This document shows, in pieces, positions 1 to 11,900 of a stretch of DNA of 64,000 nt (its first letter is position 1; each line of letters begins with the position of its first letter). The DNA lies in assembly GCA_026874595.1 (NCBI GenBank), contig CM049317.1:70885618-70949617 (forward strand), read 5' to 3'. Source of the DNA: Sipunculus nudus. Its lineage: Eukaryota > Annelida > Sipuncula > Golfingiida > Sipunculidae. The translations under genes and the position numbers were made by a program. The notes under the pieces were generated by a model that did no database searches, was not told the origin of the DNA, and saw nothing but the letters and a program-made list of their open reading frames with translations.

Positions 1-115
1 ATTTCATCCAAATAAGTAGATAACTTCCTTTGTAATGTTGTTAATAGACAAACAAACATATGAACGCCTGAAAAATGCATTACTTCTGCCGCTTGGCAGA
101 GGTAATAAACAGGTT
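1..115 (+). repeat. Repeat E, U1 copy (cut by the window edge)
   Basis: Ends GACAAACAAACATATGAACG ... CCGCTTGGCAGAGGTAATAA. The purine/pyrimidine-rich ACAAACA stretch followed by a short CTTGGCxGAGG hairpin is the hallmark of a dispersed element I know from mollusc genomes. Confidence 0.6.
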
Positions 116-120
116 AAGTC

Positions 121-760
121 GAATATATTTACAGACTAAAGCCCCGCATACACGCTTCGGCGTGACTCCACTCAACTGTTGTTGGTAGCTGACTGCTTCT
201 GAACGACCCGACTCAACTGGACACGATTTTTTTTCTGAAACTGATCTAATCTGATATCGACTGGTGCCGACTATGGTTGAGTCGTATCGTTTTGACGCAT
301 ACATGTTGCGACGCGACTCACCTCGGTTCACCTATACAGTTTTTTACCTGTTGAGTTGAGTCGGGTCGCAACATTTATGCCGTTACTACTGAAGAAACTG
401 ACATTAGTAAAGCCCTCGAAACCCATACTAAGCTGTGAAAATCTGAACGAAACAGTGCTGTGTTTTACTTTTGAACACCTGACAGTCAATGCTACGTCTG
501 CACGTGAAAAGGCTACTCATAAGGGGAGATATATTTGAGTACCGTTTCTTCATAAAACATGTAGAAGTCCATTTGCTATTATATAAGAAGAAATACTGTT
601 GGCCAATTAATGGAGTATCACTGAATGAGATAAGTAGATTTACTTACAAATATATTTCATTGATTTTTGAATATCAATATTATCATGCACAACAATTCCT
701 TAAAAATATAAAGGCAGAACTTGAACCCACTACTACCAGTTATCAGGACATTAAAAAATA
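121..760. repeat. Palindromic repeat P (CGACTCAACT-rich), U1 copy
   Basis: Contains many CGACTCAACT/GTTGAGTCG blocks in both orientations. An imperfect hairpin of about 22-bp arms spans 305-372 (GTTGCGACGCGACTC ... GAGTCGGGTCGCAAC). Possibly a nonautonomous DNA transposon; I do not recognise the family. Confidence 0.55.
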
Positions 761-1190
761 GTGTGCGAATGTCAAGTTCACATTTATGTAGTTTGACTAA
801 AATTATGAATTGTCCGTTCACTTATTAGTACGTATGGGCTTAAAAGTATATTTAATGGCTGGCTGTATCAAAATATTAGGTACATTGTCCAAAGCTGCGT
901 ATTTGCATTTTCTGTCTCTTTACATTAAATAGTGACCATATTTCTTGAATATCTTAGTTGAAAGATGATGTTTACAAAACAGATGAATGAATATTATAAT
1001 AACTGTATATACTCACTAAGAAAATAATTAGAAGTGTATTGCTACGTGCATTTGAAAGGTGGTACTCGTCCACTCAATGCTGACGTTAAAAAGACGGACT
1101 TCCGGGTCTACGGTAAGATAGCGTACTCGAAGAGCCATATATAGCGTTTGCCAAAGTCAGGCTTTAAGGCCCATCTCTCGTAGGGGTTGT

Positions 1191-1203
1191 GGGGGGGGGG
1201 GGG
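1191..1203. repeat. Poly-G run of 13
   Basis: The U3 equivalent near 27440 has only short G runs. Similar poly-C runs lie at 10161-10173 and 47634-47646. Confidence 0.85.
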
Positions 1204-1419
1204 TGAGCTTAAGCCATGTACTTTCTGATTACAACAGGGCCCTGGCTTATAAAAACAATGAACAACAACCGTGACCTCCATGCTCTACGTTGATTTACTG
1301 AAATCGAATGGGAAACGCCAAGTAGTCCTCTATTAGGTCACGCCTTGCACTGCATATATCGCAATATATTCTCCTCTACGTCCCTGTGTAAACAAATATG
1401 CAATATACCCCAAAACTAT

Positions 1420-1565
1420 TGTTTCCTATATTATTGCCGAGCTAGCTTAAACTTTTCCTCAAACTTCGTTGAAACTTGTGGTGTTATCATGCTAACAAAC
1501 AAACAGATTCACAGACAAACATACACACAGATAATCAGCCGCCGCTTGGTTGTGCAGAGGTAAAA
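1420..1565 (+). repeat. E-like repeat between P and R1 (U1; copy at 27650-27800)
   Basis: Another member of the ACAAACA ... CCGCTTGG ... GAGGTAAAA family. It begins CCGAGCTAGCTTAAAC and ends CCGCCGCTTGGTTGTGCAG. The U3 copy is at 27650-27800. Confidence 0.5.
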
Positions 1566-1689
1566 AGTATAAGTTTTAGTGCACAAGGCCATTTTGTTAT
1601 TCCGGGAAGATTCTGATTTAAGCCAAGATTATATAAACTCCCAATTTGGCTATTTCCTTAGTATAAATAGATACAACCACCTTGCAAAA

Positions 1690-2330
1690 AATGCATAGAA
1701 GACCCCTTTGGTTCCATGGCATCACAAATATAATGACTTGGAATCCAACTCCGATTCTTTCCTCATTCAGTACACCTTCGTGTCCAATAAACCAGATGCA
1801 TCACTCTGCCTTGCAGTTTCTTCTTGTAGTGGCACTGATTGGTGCATGTGCCGATTATTTTAAAGTCATGGAGTGACCCTGGATCCTCGTGAATCAGAAT
1901 TTGTCGTGACATGAAGATATAGTTTTCCCAAACTCTGCTTGTCTCAATATGCAGGTGTCGGGCAATTGGAACTGAAAAAAAATATATATTTGTATCATTG
2001 AAACTGCCAGGTGAATTTAGTACCTCACTTTTTTTATCTGCAATATTTTTTAATGACTATCTAAAACAAAAAGATCAGTGGAATAACCCCCAGAAGGAAT
2101 TTTTTGACCATTCTGAAATACAGAGCGGAGGTGACTAAGTCTGTCATGAAAACACTGTTTTGCACAGCTGGTGTCTTCACGGTGCCTTTCTTGTTGCTAA
2201 CGAGACCACTGTGAGTTCCTTACTGAAGAAGGAGACAGGCTTACCTCTGGTCCGGATAAGAAAGTCAAGCTACATTGATGACCAATCTGTTTATAATTAT
2301 AATTCTTATTTTTGTCCTTACAAGACATAA
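1690..2330 (+). repeat. Repeat R1, U1 copy
   Basis: Begins ATGCATAGAAGACCCCTTTG and ends near CCGGATAAGAAAGTCAAGC. It holds a 62-codon open frame (from 1691) ending in a hydrophobic stretch FLLVVALIGACADYF. It occurs once per tandem unit, upstream of each DUF4440 locus. Confidence 0.55.
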
Positions 2331-3577
2331 TTTTGAATCTTAAAAGTATGTTTAATTCTTTTACCTAACTTCATAAAACAGATGTTCTTTTATACTTCTT
2401 CAATAGACCTTTTTCATTTCCCTAGCGACACCTGTTGGCGATATTTAACATCTATACTTTTGGGTAGAACGCTTGTACTGGATTCAATTGCGGATGCGTT
2501 TTTGTTTTGACTCTGTTGCATTTAATTGACTTGACACCAATATCACCGATTACTGACCTAAGCCCACCATGAAACGACAAAAGGATGTTGCAGTACAAGA
2601 TAAAACAAGGAGGGGGCTAATTTTATGTATATGCCTATAAATCGGTAGTATGAAGCAAGGCTGATCAGGGGAGGTTAAATATTAATGTGAAAGGTGATCG
2701 TCTTATACGTATTATAACACAACGGAAAAATGATGTACATAGAATATACTTATATTTGTTCTAGGGAAACTGCCCTGAATCAACACTGACGCAGGTTGTT
2801 AATTAAAATTGGTAGCGTCCTTGACCGCTGTGAGAACCTGCACGAAACCACATGTCCAAGAAATGCGTTTGCACAGCCATGACAATCCATGTTGATTGCG
2901 TTAGTTAGGCATTCCAAAAGTAGAGAAGACCTTCATAAACTTTTTATTCATCCAATATGCATGACCCATATATACCCAGATAACCCCCAAAAGGTTCGAA
3001 ATGTTCTTTAAATGTTTAAAAGGACACTTGGTTATAAACGAGTTTTTGAACACTTCTCTAAATGTTTCCCGGCCTTATTCTGTTACAATTTGTCGGAAAA
3101 TATGTTATTATCATTTGCATTTAAATGTTATATTTTAAGATATTCTTACACAAAATTCATAATATTTGTAGAATATAATCAAAATGTCTACATTTTTTAT
3201 CTATGAAAATTTTGAAATGTGTCTGGTGTTTTGAATGGTCTGTAAAATCGTCTATGCAGCTTTTTGAAAATTTTTGTAAAATTTTTTCCCAGTTTAATTT
3301 TTGAGCTTTGTCGGTTTTGGCCGGCCTATTCATACGTTTATTGACCAATGTCAATAAACCAATATGATTAACAAAAATATACTATGCTGTGTCACTTGGG
3401 TATACTTGCATTCTGTTTACTATTCATTGGACACATGAACAAAAAATCAAATGAACAAGATATTCTCGTCTCGCCTGTACACATCTGTTTACAAGCAGCC
3501 AGGTGTCAGCTGATCCGAAACCTACACACGACGGCTCTCTTGAGCAAAATGTCTGTGTAGCATTTTAGGCTCGTTCA
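2331..3577. other. No gene seen; duplicated at 34,290-35,520
   Basis: AT-rich DNA matching U4 closely. Frames of 64-65 codons on both strands at 3012-3354 overlap each other and are not kept as genes. Confidence 0.6.
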
Positions 3578-3998
3578 AGATGACGCCTAAATTTGGGGCC
3601 TAGGAAATGGTGGTTTGAAGTTAATTACCGCCACCTAGTTCACCAAAAAGTGTGACTCCTGGGTTAATTAATCTTAGTTTGATAGCAGAATGTTCTTAAA
3701 GGTGTCTGTGTTTCGGGGTTCACATCAAAGCGGTACGAACTGTCTCACTTGTGAAGCTTGCTTTCTAGCGGTTGGAACGCCGGACTAATGCGCCATCGAA
3801 AAGGGTTCGAATATCGGATCGGCCCAATAGTTTCCCCTCAGCAAAATGTTTCCGTTACATATGGGGTCTCGTCCAAAATCCCTACGCTGGAGCCCGGGAA
3901 AGATTAGGTTGAGGTAATTGGGTAAGCTAGTTCACCAAAAAGTGTGAATCCAGGGATAATCAATCTTGTCCTTATAGCAGCACGCTCTTAATAGGAGG
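3578..3998 (+). repeat. tRNA-derived SINE with tandem end repeat, U1 copy
   Basis: A Pol III-like box A (TAGCGGTTGGAACGCCGG, 3766-3783) and box B (GGTTCGAAT, 3804-3812) are separated by a typical distance. AGTTCACCAAAAAGTGTGA occurs twice about 292 bp apart (3637 and 3929), so the copy is partly dimeric. It ends at a (TA)n tract. Confidence 0.65.
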
Positions 3999-4029
3999 TA
4001 GGTTATATATATATATATATATATGTATA

Positions 4030-6295
4030 TATGAGAGAGAGAGAGCCTTTACGGTAAAATAAAGCCGACATTCATTAGATAATGAGAGGAATGTGAATCT
4101 TTTGGGTTTCTCAAATCACATTATATGTGCTCGCTGAAATAAAGCTTCACTATTAAGAAATGTATACGTTCTTTCCTGGTGCCTGCAGTTAGTGTACTTA
4201 GGAATACATAAACTCTTTTCCAATTTCTCAACGGGGATTATTTATCATTCGAATTTATTATGTAAGCGCTTTATGTTTTAACGATATTGGGTCCAAATAA
4301 TATGATTTCGTTTACTATCTGGCATAATGTTTACGTTTTTCAACTTTCCTTCCATGCATATATAAAATTAACAAAGTAATGGGATATAAAATAAAATATA
4401 TGGATAATCTTGTTTTCATCTAATTTCAAAATGCGATCAGGTGCTGAGAGTATATTTTAAATAGTGGGGTTGGGTTCCTATATTTTTTTATTCTATGAAA
4501 AGTATACAACTATTTACTTTAAACGTTTATAGGTAGGGGTTTCAAATGGAAGAACTGAATGTTTGATGTAGAACTGAATATAATGAAACTCGCTTTACTA
4601 AATGTTTTATGAAGATGTGTACCTGTCTTGGAGCCGGTATATTGGGAATTCATTAAAAACTAAAACATCTGACACTGAAAAAATTCTCTTAGTAAAGGCG
4701 TCATTCATGTCTACTTAAACGTCACGGTTCAAATCTGTCAGTCTGAGCGAGACACGAACGATGGTACAATCAAGAGAGGTGACAGATAAGTACATGCACT
4801 TATTTATCCATCTGTTTGCAGGGATGAAGGGACCTAGTAAGTTCAGTGGTAAACATCTCACCTCTCTAAGCTGACGATCCCTTCATACCTATGAAAGAGG
4901 GTTGTGATCGTACCTCCAAGGTCGGTGGTCTCGGCAGGGTCCTCTGGTTACCTTGACCTCTTTATATTACCTTGCGGAGACATTTGAACTTAGGGTAAAT
5001 TATTATACCTATTTGAGCAATCAATGTAAATTAACTAAGTTTATGCAAAATAACTAAGTTTAAATTGTCTGTATTGTTTTATCTATCTGCCTTTACCGAG
5101 TGGACTATATCTTGGTCGACATGGTTAAGTTTTTACATTTATTTTATTTAAAAAACGAGTACGGTTGCAGTACAACAACTTCTCTTTACTAGTTATTACA
5201 AAGAGTGGACAACTCTATAGAGAGTGTAACGCACAGTGTGGTCTTACGTTATCTGTCTGTGATAAGCTGTAAGCCGTTACTAGTAGCAGAATAAGATGAT
5301 GTTGTGTGTAGACTTGACACAGGGGAACTTACATGGAAGATAGCTTAGGAGATCTGCTGATACGGACAAAGAAGGAATCACACTCAATTAAAACGTTCAT
5401 ATAGAGCATTCTGGCTTCCTAGTAATGCGATGTGAGATTAGAAGTTTTGACGTAATAACGGAATGCACATGATATAAACTCTACATATTGCATTGTGCTG
5501 TACATGTTTAGCCTGTATTTTATCTGACTTATCCATATTAGTATGAATATAATCGATAAAAGAAATATTTGACATGTAAATGTCAGTATGTTCCCTATAT
5601 AATTAACCATCTAAGCCACCTGCATCGTTAGCTATTGAAACCTGATTAATAACACGCAAGCATGGCTCTGCCTGTTTCATTATTACTAATTTAAAAAATG
5701 AAAGCTGGATAACCACCTGCTACGCAAACTAATTTGAGCTTGACATGTAAATTCTAGATTAATAAGGAATTCCAATTCAAAATCCCAAGACATATAAAAC
5801 AAATATGTATAAGCAAATTACATGAATCAAGTAAATCATGCAATATAACTTATTTCTAAAATAAAAACTACCGTTTACCATTTTGATACATTATAAGTCC
5901 AAGTTTTTATTATTCTAAATATTCTTATTGTTCGGCGTTATTCTTCCATATCTGTTTGACCTGTAAAGTCTGAGCTAATTGTTTTATTTTCAACCGTCTC
6001 TCGTTATTTTACTGGCTTCCCGAAATTATAACAAGAACATATATACTGTCGACTAATATACAAATAAACGCGGGAAACTACAGGATTGATTCCTGATATA
6101 AGAGCATAAGAACATAAGATTCCTACATAAGAAAACTGAATTGGCTGCTAACCATTATCTTAATTATGAAAAAATATGAAGTAAATTGCTAAAACTGATT
6201 ATAATGAGAGACACTAATTCTAAATAATTAAATTCCAACATAATTATAAATACAATTACGTATCTTCCCTATTGCGCACATTATTAGTAATCAGC
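4030..6295. other. No gene seen; duplicated at 42,900-45,161
   Basis: Upstream of the first DUF4440 remnant. Short shared motif TAGTAAAGGCGTCATTCATG near 4690 recurs at 43570 and, diverged, at 61600. Part (from 5.3 kb) is also present in U3 from 28.42 kb. Confidence 0.6.
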
Positions 6296-6750
6296 ATGGC
6301 CTATCATCCGATGCGATTCCTGTTTGTGAACGCTCTATTGCATATATTGGTCAAACATGCGGTTGGTCTTGATTCAAAAACTTCAGGTACGCAGGTTATT
6401 TTCCTAATTCCTAATTTATAAAATTGTTAAATTTGTTCAGGTGATATATATTTTTTTATTTATGGTTAGTATAATTCACTAACGAGCACGCTAGCATCTT
6501 TACTGTTTCCTATATTAAGTCTTTCAATTATGGTGTCGCTTTCATAATGTATTACAGGTATAAAATTGATAGTTTTACTGGTCGCATATGTTAACATTTT
6601 CGGAAGAAGAAAATATTTCCAGAATGACAGAGATGCTAAAGTGAACCATAACGAAATTAATCAGCTGTTCGTCAATGTTCACGGAGAATCGGCCGTGAAC
6701 GTTTTCTCCTATCTGAAGATAAAAGGAGGAGTTGTTGTTGAGATGGGCAA
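6296..6750 (+). pseudogene. DUF4440-like gene remnant (exons 1 and 3), unit U1
   Basis: Exon 1, 6296-6386, is nearly identical to the U3 signal-peptide exon and keeps its length (91 bp), phase 1 and GT donor. An exon 3 homolog, about 6601-6750, has an open frame (GRRKYFQNDRDAK to VVVEMGK) and a good GTAAGG donor. Intron 1 aligns to U3 only up to about 6595 and then runs straight into exon 3. A deletion has therefore removed the rest of intron 1, exon 2, intron 2 and the exon 3 acceptor AG. No type-2 exon 4 was found downstream. An upstream AG at 6569-6570 could act as a substitute acceptor, but the conserved YHxSDAFFMPPG core is gone. Most likely nonfunctional. Confidence 0.72.
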
Positions 6751-6771
6751 GTAAGGATAATTTATATTTTT

Positions 6772-7080
6772 GCCTCCGTCAGGATGGCATGCGTTCATGT
6801 TCGTCCGTGTGTTTGTGTGTGTATGTTCAGAGCATGACTCACGCCATCATAAACAGAATCTCATGTCGTTTTCAGAGCCTTTCAGAAATGGGCCTATGAG
6901 GTAACAATTAGATTTTGGTATGGATCCGGCACATAATCCGATTCCCGGAACGTCACCCAAGGAATAATCACAAATGATTAGACACTCTTGCGCGAATGAA
7001 CCTGGGAGAATGGGCCTTATAAGTGAATGGAGGAGTTTATATTCATTAGAATCCAGATTTCTATTTGCCATTTCATTCAT
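6772..7080 (+). repeat. Interspersed repeat in intron 3 region, opposite orientation to E (U1)
   Basis: Starts GCCTCCGTCAGGATGGCATG followed by GTCCGTGTGTTTGTGTG and then CAACAATTAGATTTTGGTAT. This matches the reverse end of the E-type family (CCTCCGCCAAGGAGG start). The same insertion lies after exon 3 of the U3 gene at 31771-32030, so it predates the duplication of the genes. Confidence 0.55.
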
Positions 7081-10000
7081 GTTATATCAAATAACAAACG
7101 GATTTAATAAATAGTTATATAGGTTTTCAATTCATAAGGTAAGTTTATATCCACTAGTTATACCCTGTAAAGACACCCACCATTACAGAAAATCTCCTGG
7201 TCAAGTTTAAATTACACTCCAATTCACAGTGGAGGCTCAAAGCAGAGAACAATTGTGGAACAACGCTTTGCCATAAATAACAATGTATTTCATGTACTCT
7301 AAATGAAAAGGGAAAATGGACCATTATTTAAATATCAACTTTGACCCTATAGTAAGACAAAAGTGTGGACCAATTATGTGTGGACTAAGATTTCTATTAA
7401 TCTTACTGCGTTTCCATTCAGATTTCCATGAGGTAGAAAATTTAATAGATTTATGGCACGTGTAATATTCAATCTTCATGTGAATAGGTATTGTCGTAAG
7501 CAAAATAAATTCATACCGACATGGAAGTCCCGTTCTGGTTGTTAAAGGACAGGAAAGAATATCAGGTGCTTTAAAATAAATATTTGTGTGCGTGGTTTGT
7601 ACCAAGCTTCCGGAAGAAAGACAGCAATGATTTTCTTCATGTCAATCCGTCCACCCGACAGTCCAGACCATAGCTTCACTAACATATATCCATATTTCAC
7701 TACATTATGAAAGAAAAACATGCAATAAATGATGGTGCTGTTGTAATCCATTTAATTTTGACACTTGAAACGAGGCTTGAACTGACGCAGAGGTTTTGCT
7801 GAAAATAATGATTAAAAAAAGCGTTTGTGTATCATATTTAATTTCTATCATGATCCGATATTCTAATATTGTGTCCACAATATATTTTTCTTAAATAACC
7901 TAAATTTAAACCATAAATAAAAATGGAAGTGGAAAATAAAATTTAAAAAAAATTGTTGAGTATTACATTCCAGTTATCCGTAGTCCACTAGGAAAGGACT
8001 GTAAGAAGATAATTTTAGATTTTCCGTTTTATGTCCCTGCTATGGCTAAGTACCTTGGTCATCTATGTGTCAGCCAAGACAGGCTATGGTCTCGAAATGT
8101 TATTGTGATTTGCCATGTTGTTCTACGACGGGCATGTTTTGAACAGCAAAATATTCGGACCCTATATAATTATTCACAAATGGTGTGTTTGAGCAAGTGT
8201 TAAAAAAAAGAAGAGTACGATATTTACACATGTTTAACGATTGAGTTATTCAAAGGCTCGCCTGAAAACAATCAATTGGGTATGCTCACCTTCATTAGCA
8301 TGGAAATACCACTAGACTATATTGTCAGTATAACGTTGCATTATTTCCACATGTCAGTACAATTTAGGTATATCTTTGAAATTTGAGATATACGAAAAAA
8401 AGTTCCCTGATAATATATTTCAAGAACTACTTGAAAGACGTGTACTAATGGCAGAATATCGGGTTTTAAAGGTTGCGTTTCAGCTTTATGTTTTTTTAGT
8501 AGAAGATGAAACACTGACTGGAACATTCTATTTGAAATTGTGACTGTTCTTTATTTCCAGAAAATGACAACCCATTTCAAATATTTTAAAGAATATTTGC
8601 AATCGAAAGGGACTTAACCTTTCGATATTCCATTCAATTGGTTAAATAATTCATGGTATCACATATGACAGCTGGGAAACACTTTGACACAAGCGTGTTA
8701 GCGGAGCTATAATACCGGCACGCAGCTAGGCACTTATATTCGTATACCAGTCGACACATGAAGAGTGAACCGGATTAGTTATCAGATGAGAAATCGATTC
8801 GTGGTGTCTTAGTTTTATTAAGCATCGTCATTTGAATGCTCGTGGAATGTACTTTAATATCAGGAGTAGTAAAACACAATTTTTATTCAACTGAGCTGAT
8901 TGATATGAAGGATTAGTAATTAAGAATAATGTTCATCTGTTAGGCAAGAGATGTACAATGAACCACGGGATAATTATAAATCAAATAGCTAATTAGACGA
9001 ATGCAAGGCTGTGAGTTACTCTGGTATATAGGACCACAGAGCGTCAAATGCTAGTGGGATGATGATAGGGAAGGCCCGCAGGGCCAGTCAATTAACTGAT
9101 CCTGTAACTGTTTGATTCATGTTATTGCCTTATTAAAAAAATATATAGGAGACTACAAAGGAACATATGACAACATGAAACTTAACAGAGAATGCGTTCT
9201 CGGGTTACATGTAACAGTAAGTGATTCCAGATACGACATGAAACAGTTTAATAATTCGTTAGATGGGGGTATCAGGGATTATGGTTGTACCTTCAGACAG
9301 CACGCTACGTCTTAATACCTGCATTAAAGTGTTCACAACACTCACTTCAGACAAACACCTGTGTGCTACAGTAGGAGAACTCTATAGGAGAAACTATCTC
9401 TTAGTTCGGCGAAGGCTATTATATTGAGACATGTTGAAAATTTAGACCTATAGATTTAAGTTGTCGTCGATACGCCCCTTATCTACAGACACCGGGTCAT
9501 GCGTTGTTCTGTGTTTTCTTCTTCTTCATTTGTTAATTTACTTTATCTTTGAAGCAATTCGCAAACCATGGTTGAACCCATTTGCTGTCAGTCAAGTGGC
9601 AAATACATGTTATGAATTGTTGACAAAACTGTAAGGGTTCTTATTAAATAATATTTTTATTGCAATAAACGTACCTATGACACAGTCCTCTGTGTAGCAC
9701 TTACTTTCACGTCCGGTTGCAGCGCTCTGCCGCTAGCACTCAGGGCGGAACACTCGCTGTTCACAACGCATGTCTCTCATCAACAAATCATATTCACAGG
9801 CGGGAATCACACCATTATTGAATCCTGACGTAGACTCAGAACAATCTTAAATTTTCATATCACTTATACAGTCATTCACACTCTGGATAATACTTATTTA
9901 CAGATTGTTTAATGTCAACGTGCAGAAATCTGTGACCTATCTCCTTCCTTTGAGCTGAGCTAATATTCGTAGACTTTCCCTGAATTGATCTGTAAAGCAG

Positions 10001-10582
10001 GGTTGCAGGAACACAGACCGTCACGAACTGTTTATAATCTACATGTATTGACGGGAGGTCACATTTGTATTACGATTTTCATCTTTATAGCTCACAGTGT
10101 CGAACAGTCCAGGTATAATCTGTATACAACCAACATGTAGTCCTCCCTACAGGTACGACACCCCCCCCCCCCCACACACACCTCCCCATCCCATATACGA
10201 CTGGCATCAGATGCATTTCTAAGAATTGGCCATGATTTAGAGTTATAAAGATTTTAATTTCTGTCTAGGTCCTTCTTCCGTGTTCTTGGTTCTTTTGAGT
10301 GTTGACTGGAAAGTATTACTGATATCTGCACTCGATGTATTTCAAATTCCCATCTTTCATCATGGCGCATACTTCTAGTTAGATAATCATTTTTTTCATA
10401 TTAATCCTATCAAAATTTGCCAAAGGGAGGACTGTGTTTTTTGCTGTTTCCGGGATCAAGCTTGATTCTTATATAGCTGGTTCTCTTGATGCAATAATAT
10501 ATATATACACACACATACACACATATATATATATTGTTATATATTCTTATTTGTTGAAAAAAAAATAAAAAAAAAGAAAGAA
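7081..10582. other. No gene supported
   Basis: AT-rich, matching U3 up to about 7.7 kb and U4 from 7,893 on. A 92-codon frame in U4 (45390-45668) is broken by an early TAA here. A 67-codon frame at 9112-9315 is shifted by one base at its start in U4. Neither is supported as a gene. Confidence 0.55.
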
Positions 10583-10861
10583 AGGGACAAGGCGTTCTCT
10601 GATCATTTCGCTGCAAATGCTTTTGGATGGCTGGATCAAAAATTTTATATTCAGGATGTGTTTTTCAGGCAAGAACGGTGGACACTCATTTGAGATACAG
10701 GTAACAAATCCTATGGTCACTGTGGCGATGTAATGGGTCTTTCAAAATAATGAAAAGGAAGATGTTGTAACCGGCACAGGTCACACGAAGGTTTATGCAA
10801 GGTTTAAAAGCGTCTTTCATTATACTTATAAAGGCAATCAAGCAAAACCGGAGCAGGGCAA
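10583..10861 (+). pseudogene. DUF4440-like exon 2 and exon 3 remnant, unit U1
   Basis: Exon 2 homology runs about 10583-10700 and resembles the U2 gene: DKAFSDHF, GWLDQKFYIQDVFF, ERWTL, then an in-frame TGA two codons before the GT donor at 10701. The MPPG motif is lost. Exon 3 homology at about 10745-10861 keeps the VxGTGHxxVY core and the GGGCAA|GTAAGG donor but has lost codons near its start. The duplicate at 48042-48329 carries the same stop, so inactivation preceded the large duplication. No exon 1 was found upstream. Confidence 0.65.
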
Positions 10862-11439
10862 GTAAGGACAACTTTTTATTTAATCCCTTTTTGAACCACT
10901 TCTGTCAATTTTGAAAAAAAAAATATTAAACTTTTGAGCTTCCCTTTTGTTTTTTTTTAATTTTACTGATTGGGTACACATTTTGTTTCAAAGATGACGC
11001 GCGAAAAACGTATAATAATAGTAAAATTAAAACAGTTTTCACTGCACACCCTATTCATGCGAAATAAAAATCAGATTGGTTCAATTGAGAAGTGGCGCGT
11101 AACTTTTTGGCATTTTCATTTTTTTTTCTTAGTAAAGGACCCTTCAGATAAACAGTCAAAAAGTGGCATATAAATGATGGAGCCTTGTATGAAACAGACG
11201 AGTTCACCCTGAACAGTTGGAATTCTTATTAAATTATTCATTTTAATAATTTCAAAGGCATTCACCATAAATGTTATCGAAATGCAAGAGATATATTTTC
11301 TCTGTTGTGTCTCCCTACTACATATACCCGGGCTAAAACAATACAGATTACTGTCAGCAGAGGAAACACAGGCTGCCATATTCGCAAGTGCAGAGATACG
11401 ACTTTAACCGTTTTTATTATAAAGAATATGGATTTAATT

Positions 11440-11900
11440 GTCTTGAGTGAAAGTGACGAGCCATTCTACGCCATTCCAAGTCTTGCAGCTGCACGCATGC
11501 ATCGCCAATCACCACGTGTACCCGTACTGGTTTTGGGCAGCTATAACAGATTACTTCGAGTGATACTAGAGAATAAGGTTGCTGAAGATCCTTAATCTAA
11601 GCTTGCGATTGTCTAGTCAGGGTTCTATTGAATAGTCGTAACAATTTATATTGCAGGACATATCCAACTGTTAACCAATTTGAATCTTGAAGATATGGGG
11701 TCAGGTGCTCATACAGTAACCCCCAGATCAGTTTGGTAGCACGTTCAGATTTTAATAGTCCTGACAATTCTGACCCTAATATACCATGCTGGAGAGAACT
11801 GGAGTAGTCGAGTCGTGACATAACTAGTGCATGCACCAGAGACCTAGCCGTGTCCCTTGATATGTATGATCATATCTGACTGATATTCTGTAGGGAATAA
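11440..11900 (-). mobile_element. LINE remnant, C-terminal end of a CR1/Jockey-type reverse transcriptase (U1)
   Basis: On the minus strand, 11836-11597 reads HALVMSRLDYSSSLQHG and later LYEHLTPYLQDSNWL. This fits the conserved LINE pattern HAFVTSRLDYCNSLLYG ... HITPVLxxLHWLPV that follows the RT fingers and palm. Upstream codons SRDTARSLVHA also fit, and further downstream is weak similarity to the VPRxRTxxxGDRAF region. Frames are broken and only the 3' end is present, as is common for 5'-truncated LINEs. Confidence 0.65.

Noticed and set aside
3766-3812. Possible tRNA gene (box A and box B)
   Set aside because: No cloverleaf or acceptor stem can be drawn, and the sequence recurs as part of a longer SINE.
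3578-3998. CRISPR-like or tandem array of spacers
   Set aside because: Only two direct repeats, 292 bp apart, in animal DNA; explained by SINE dimerisation.
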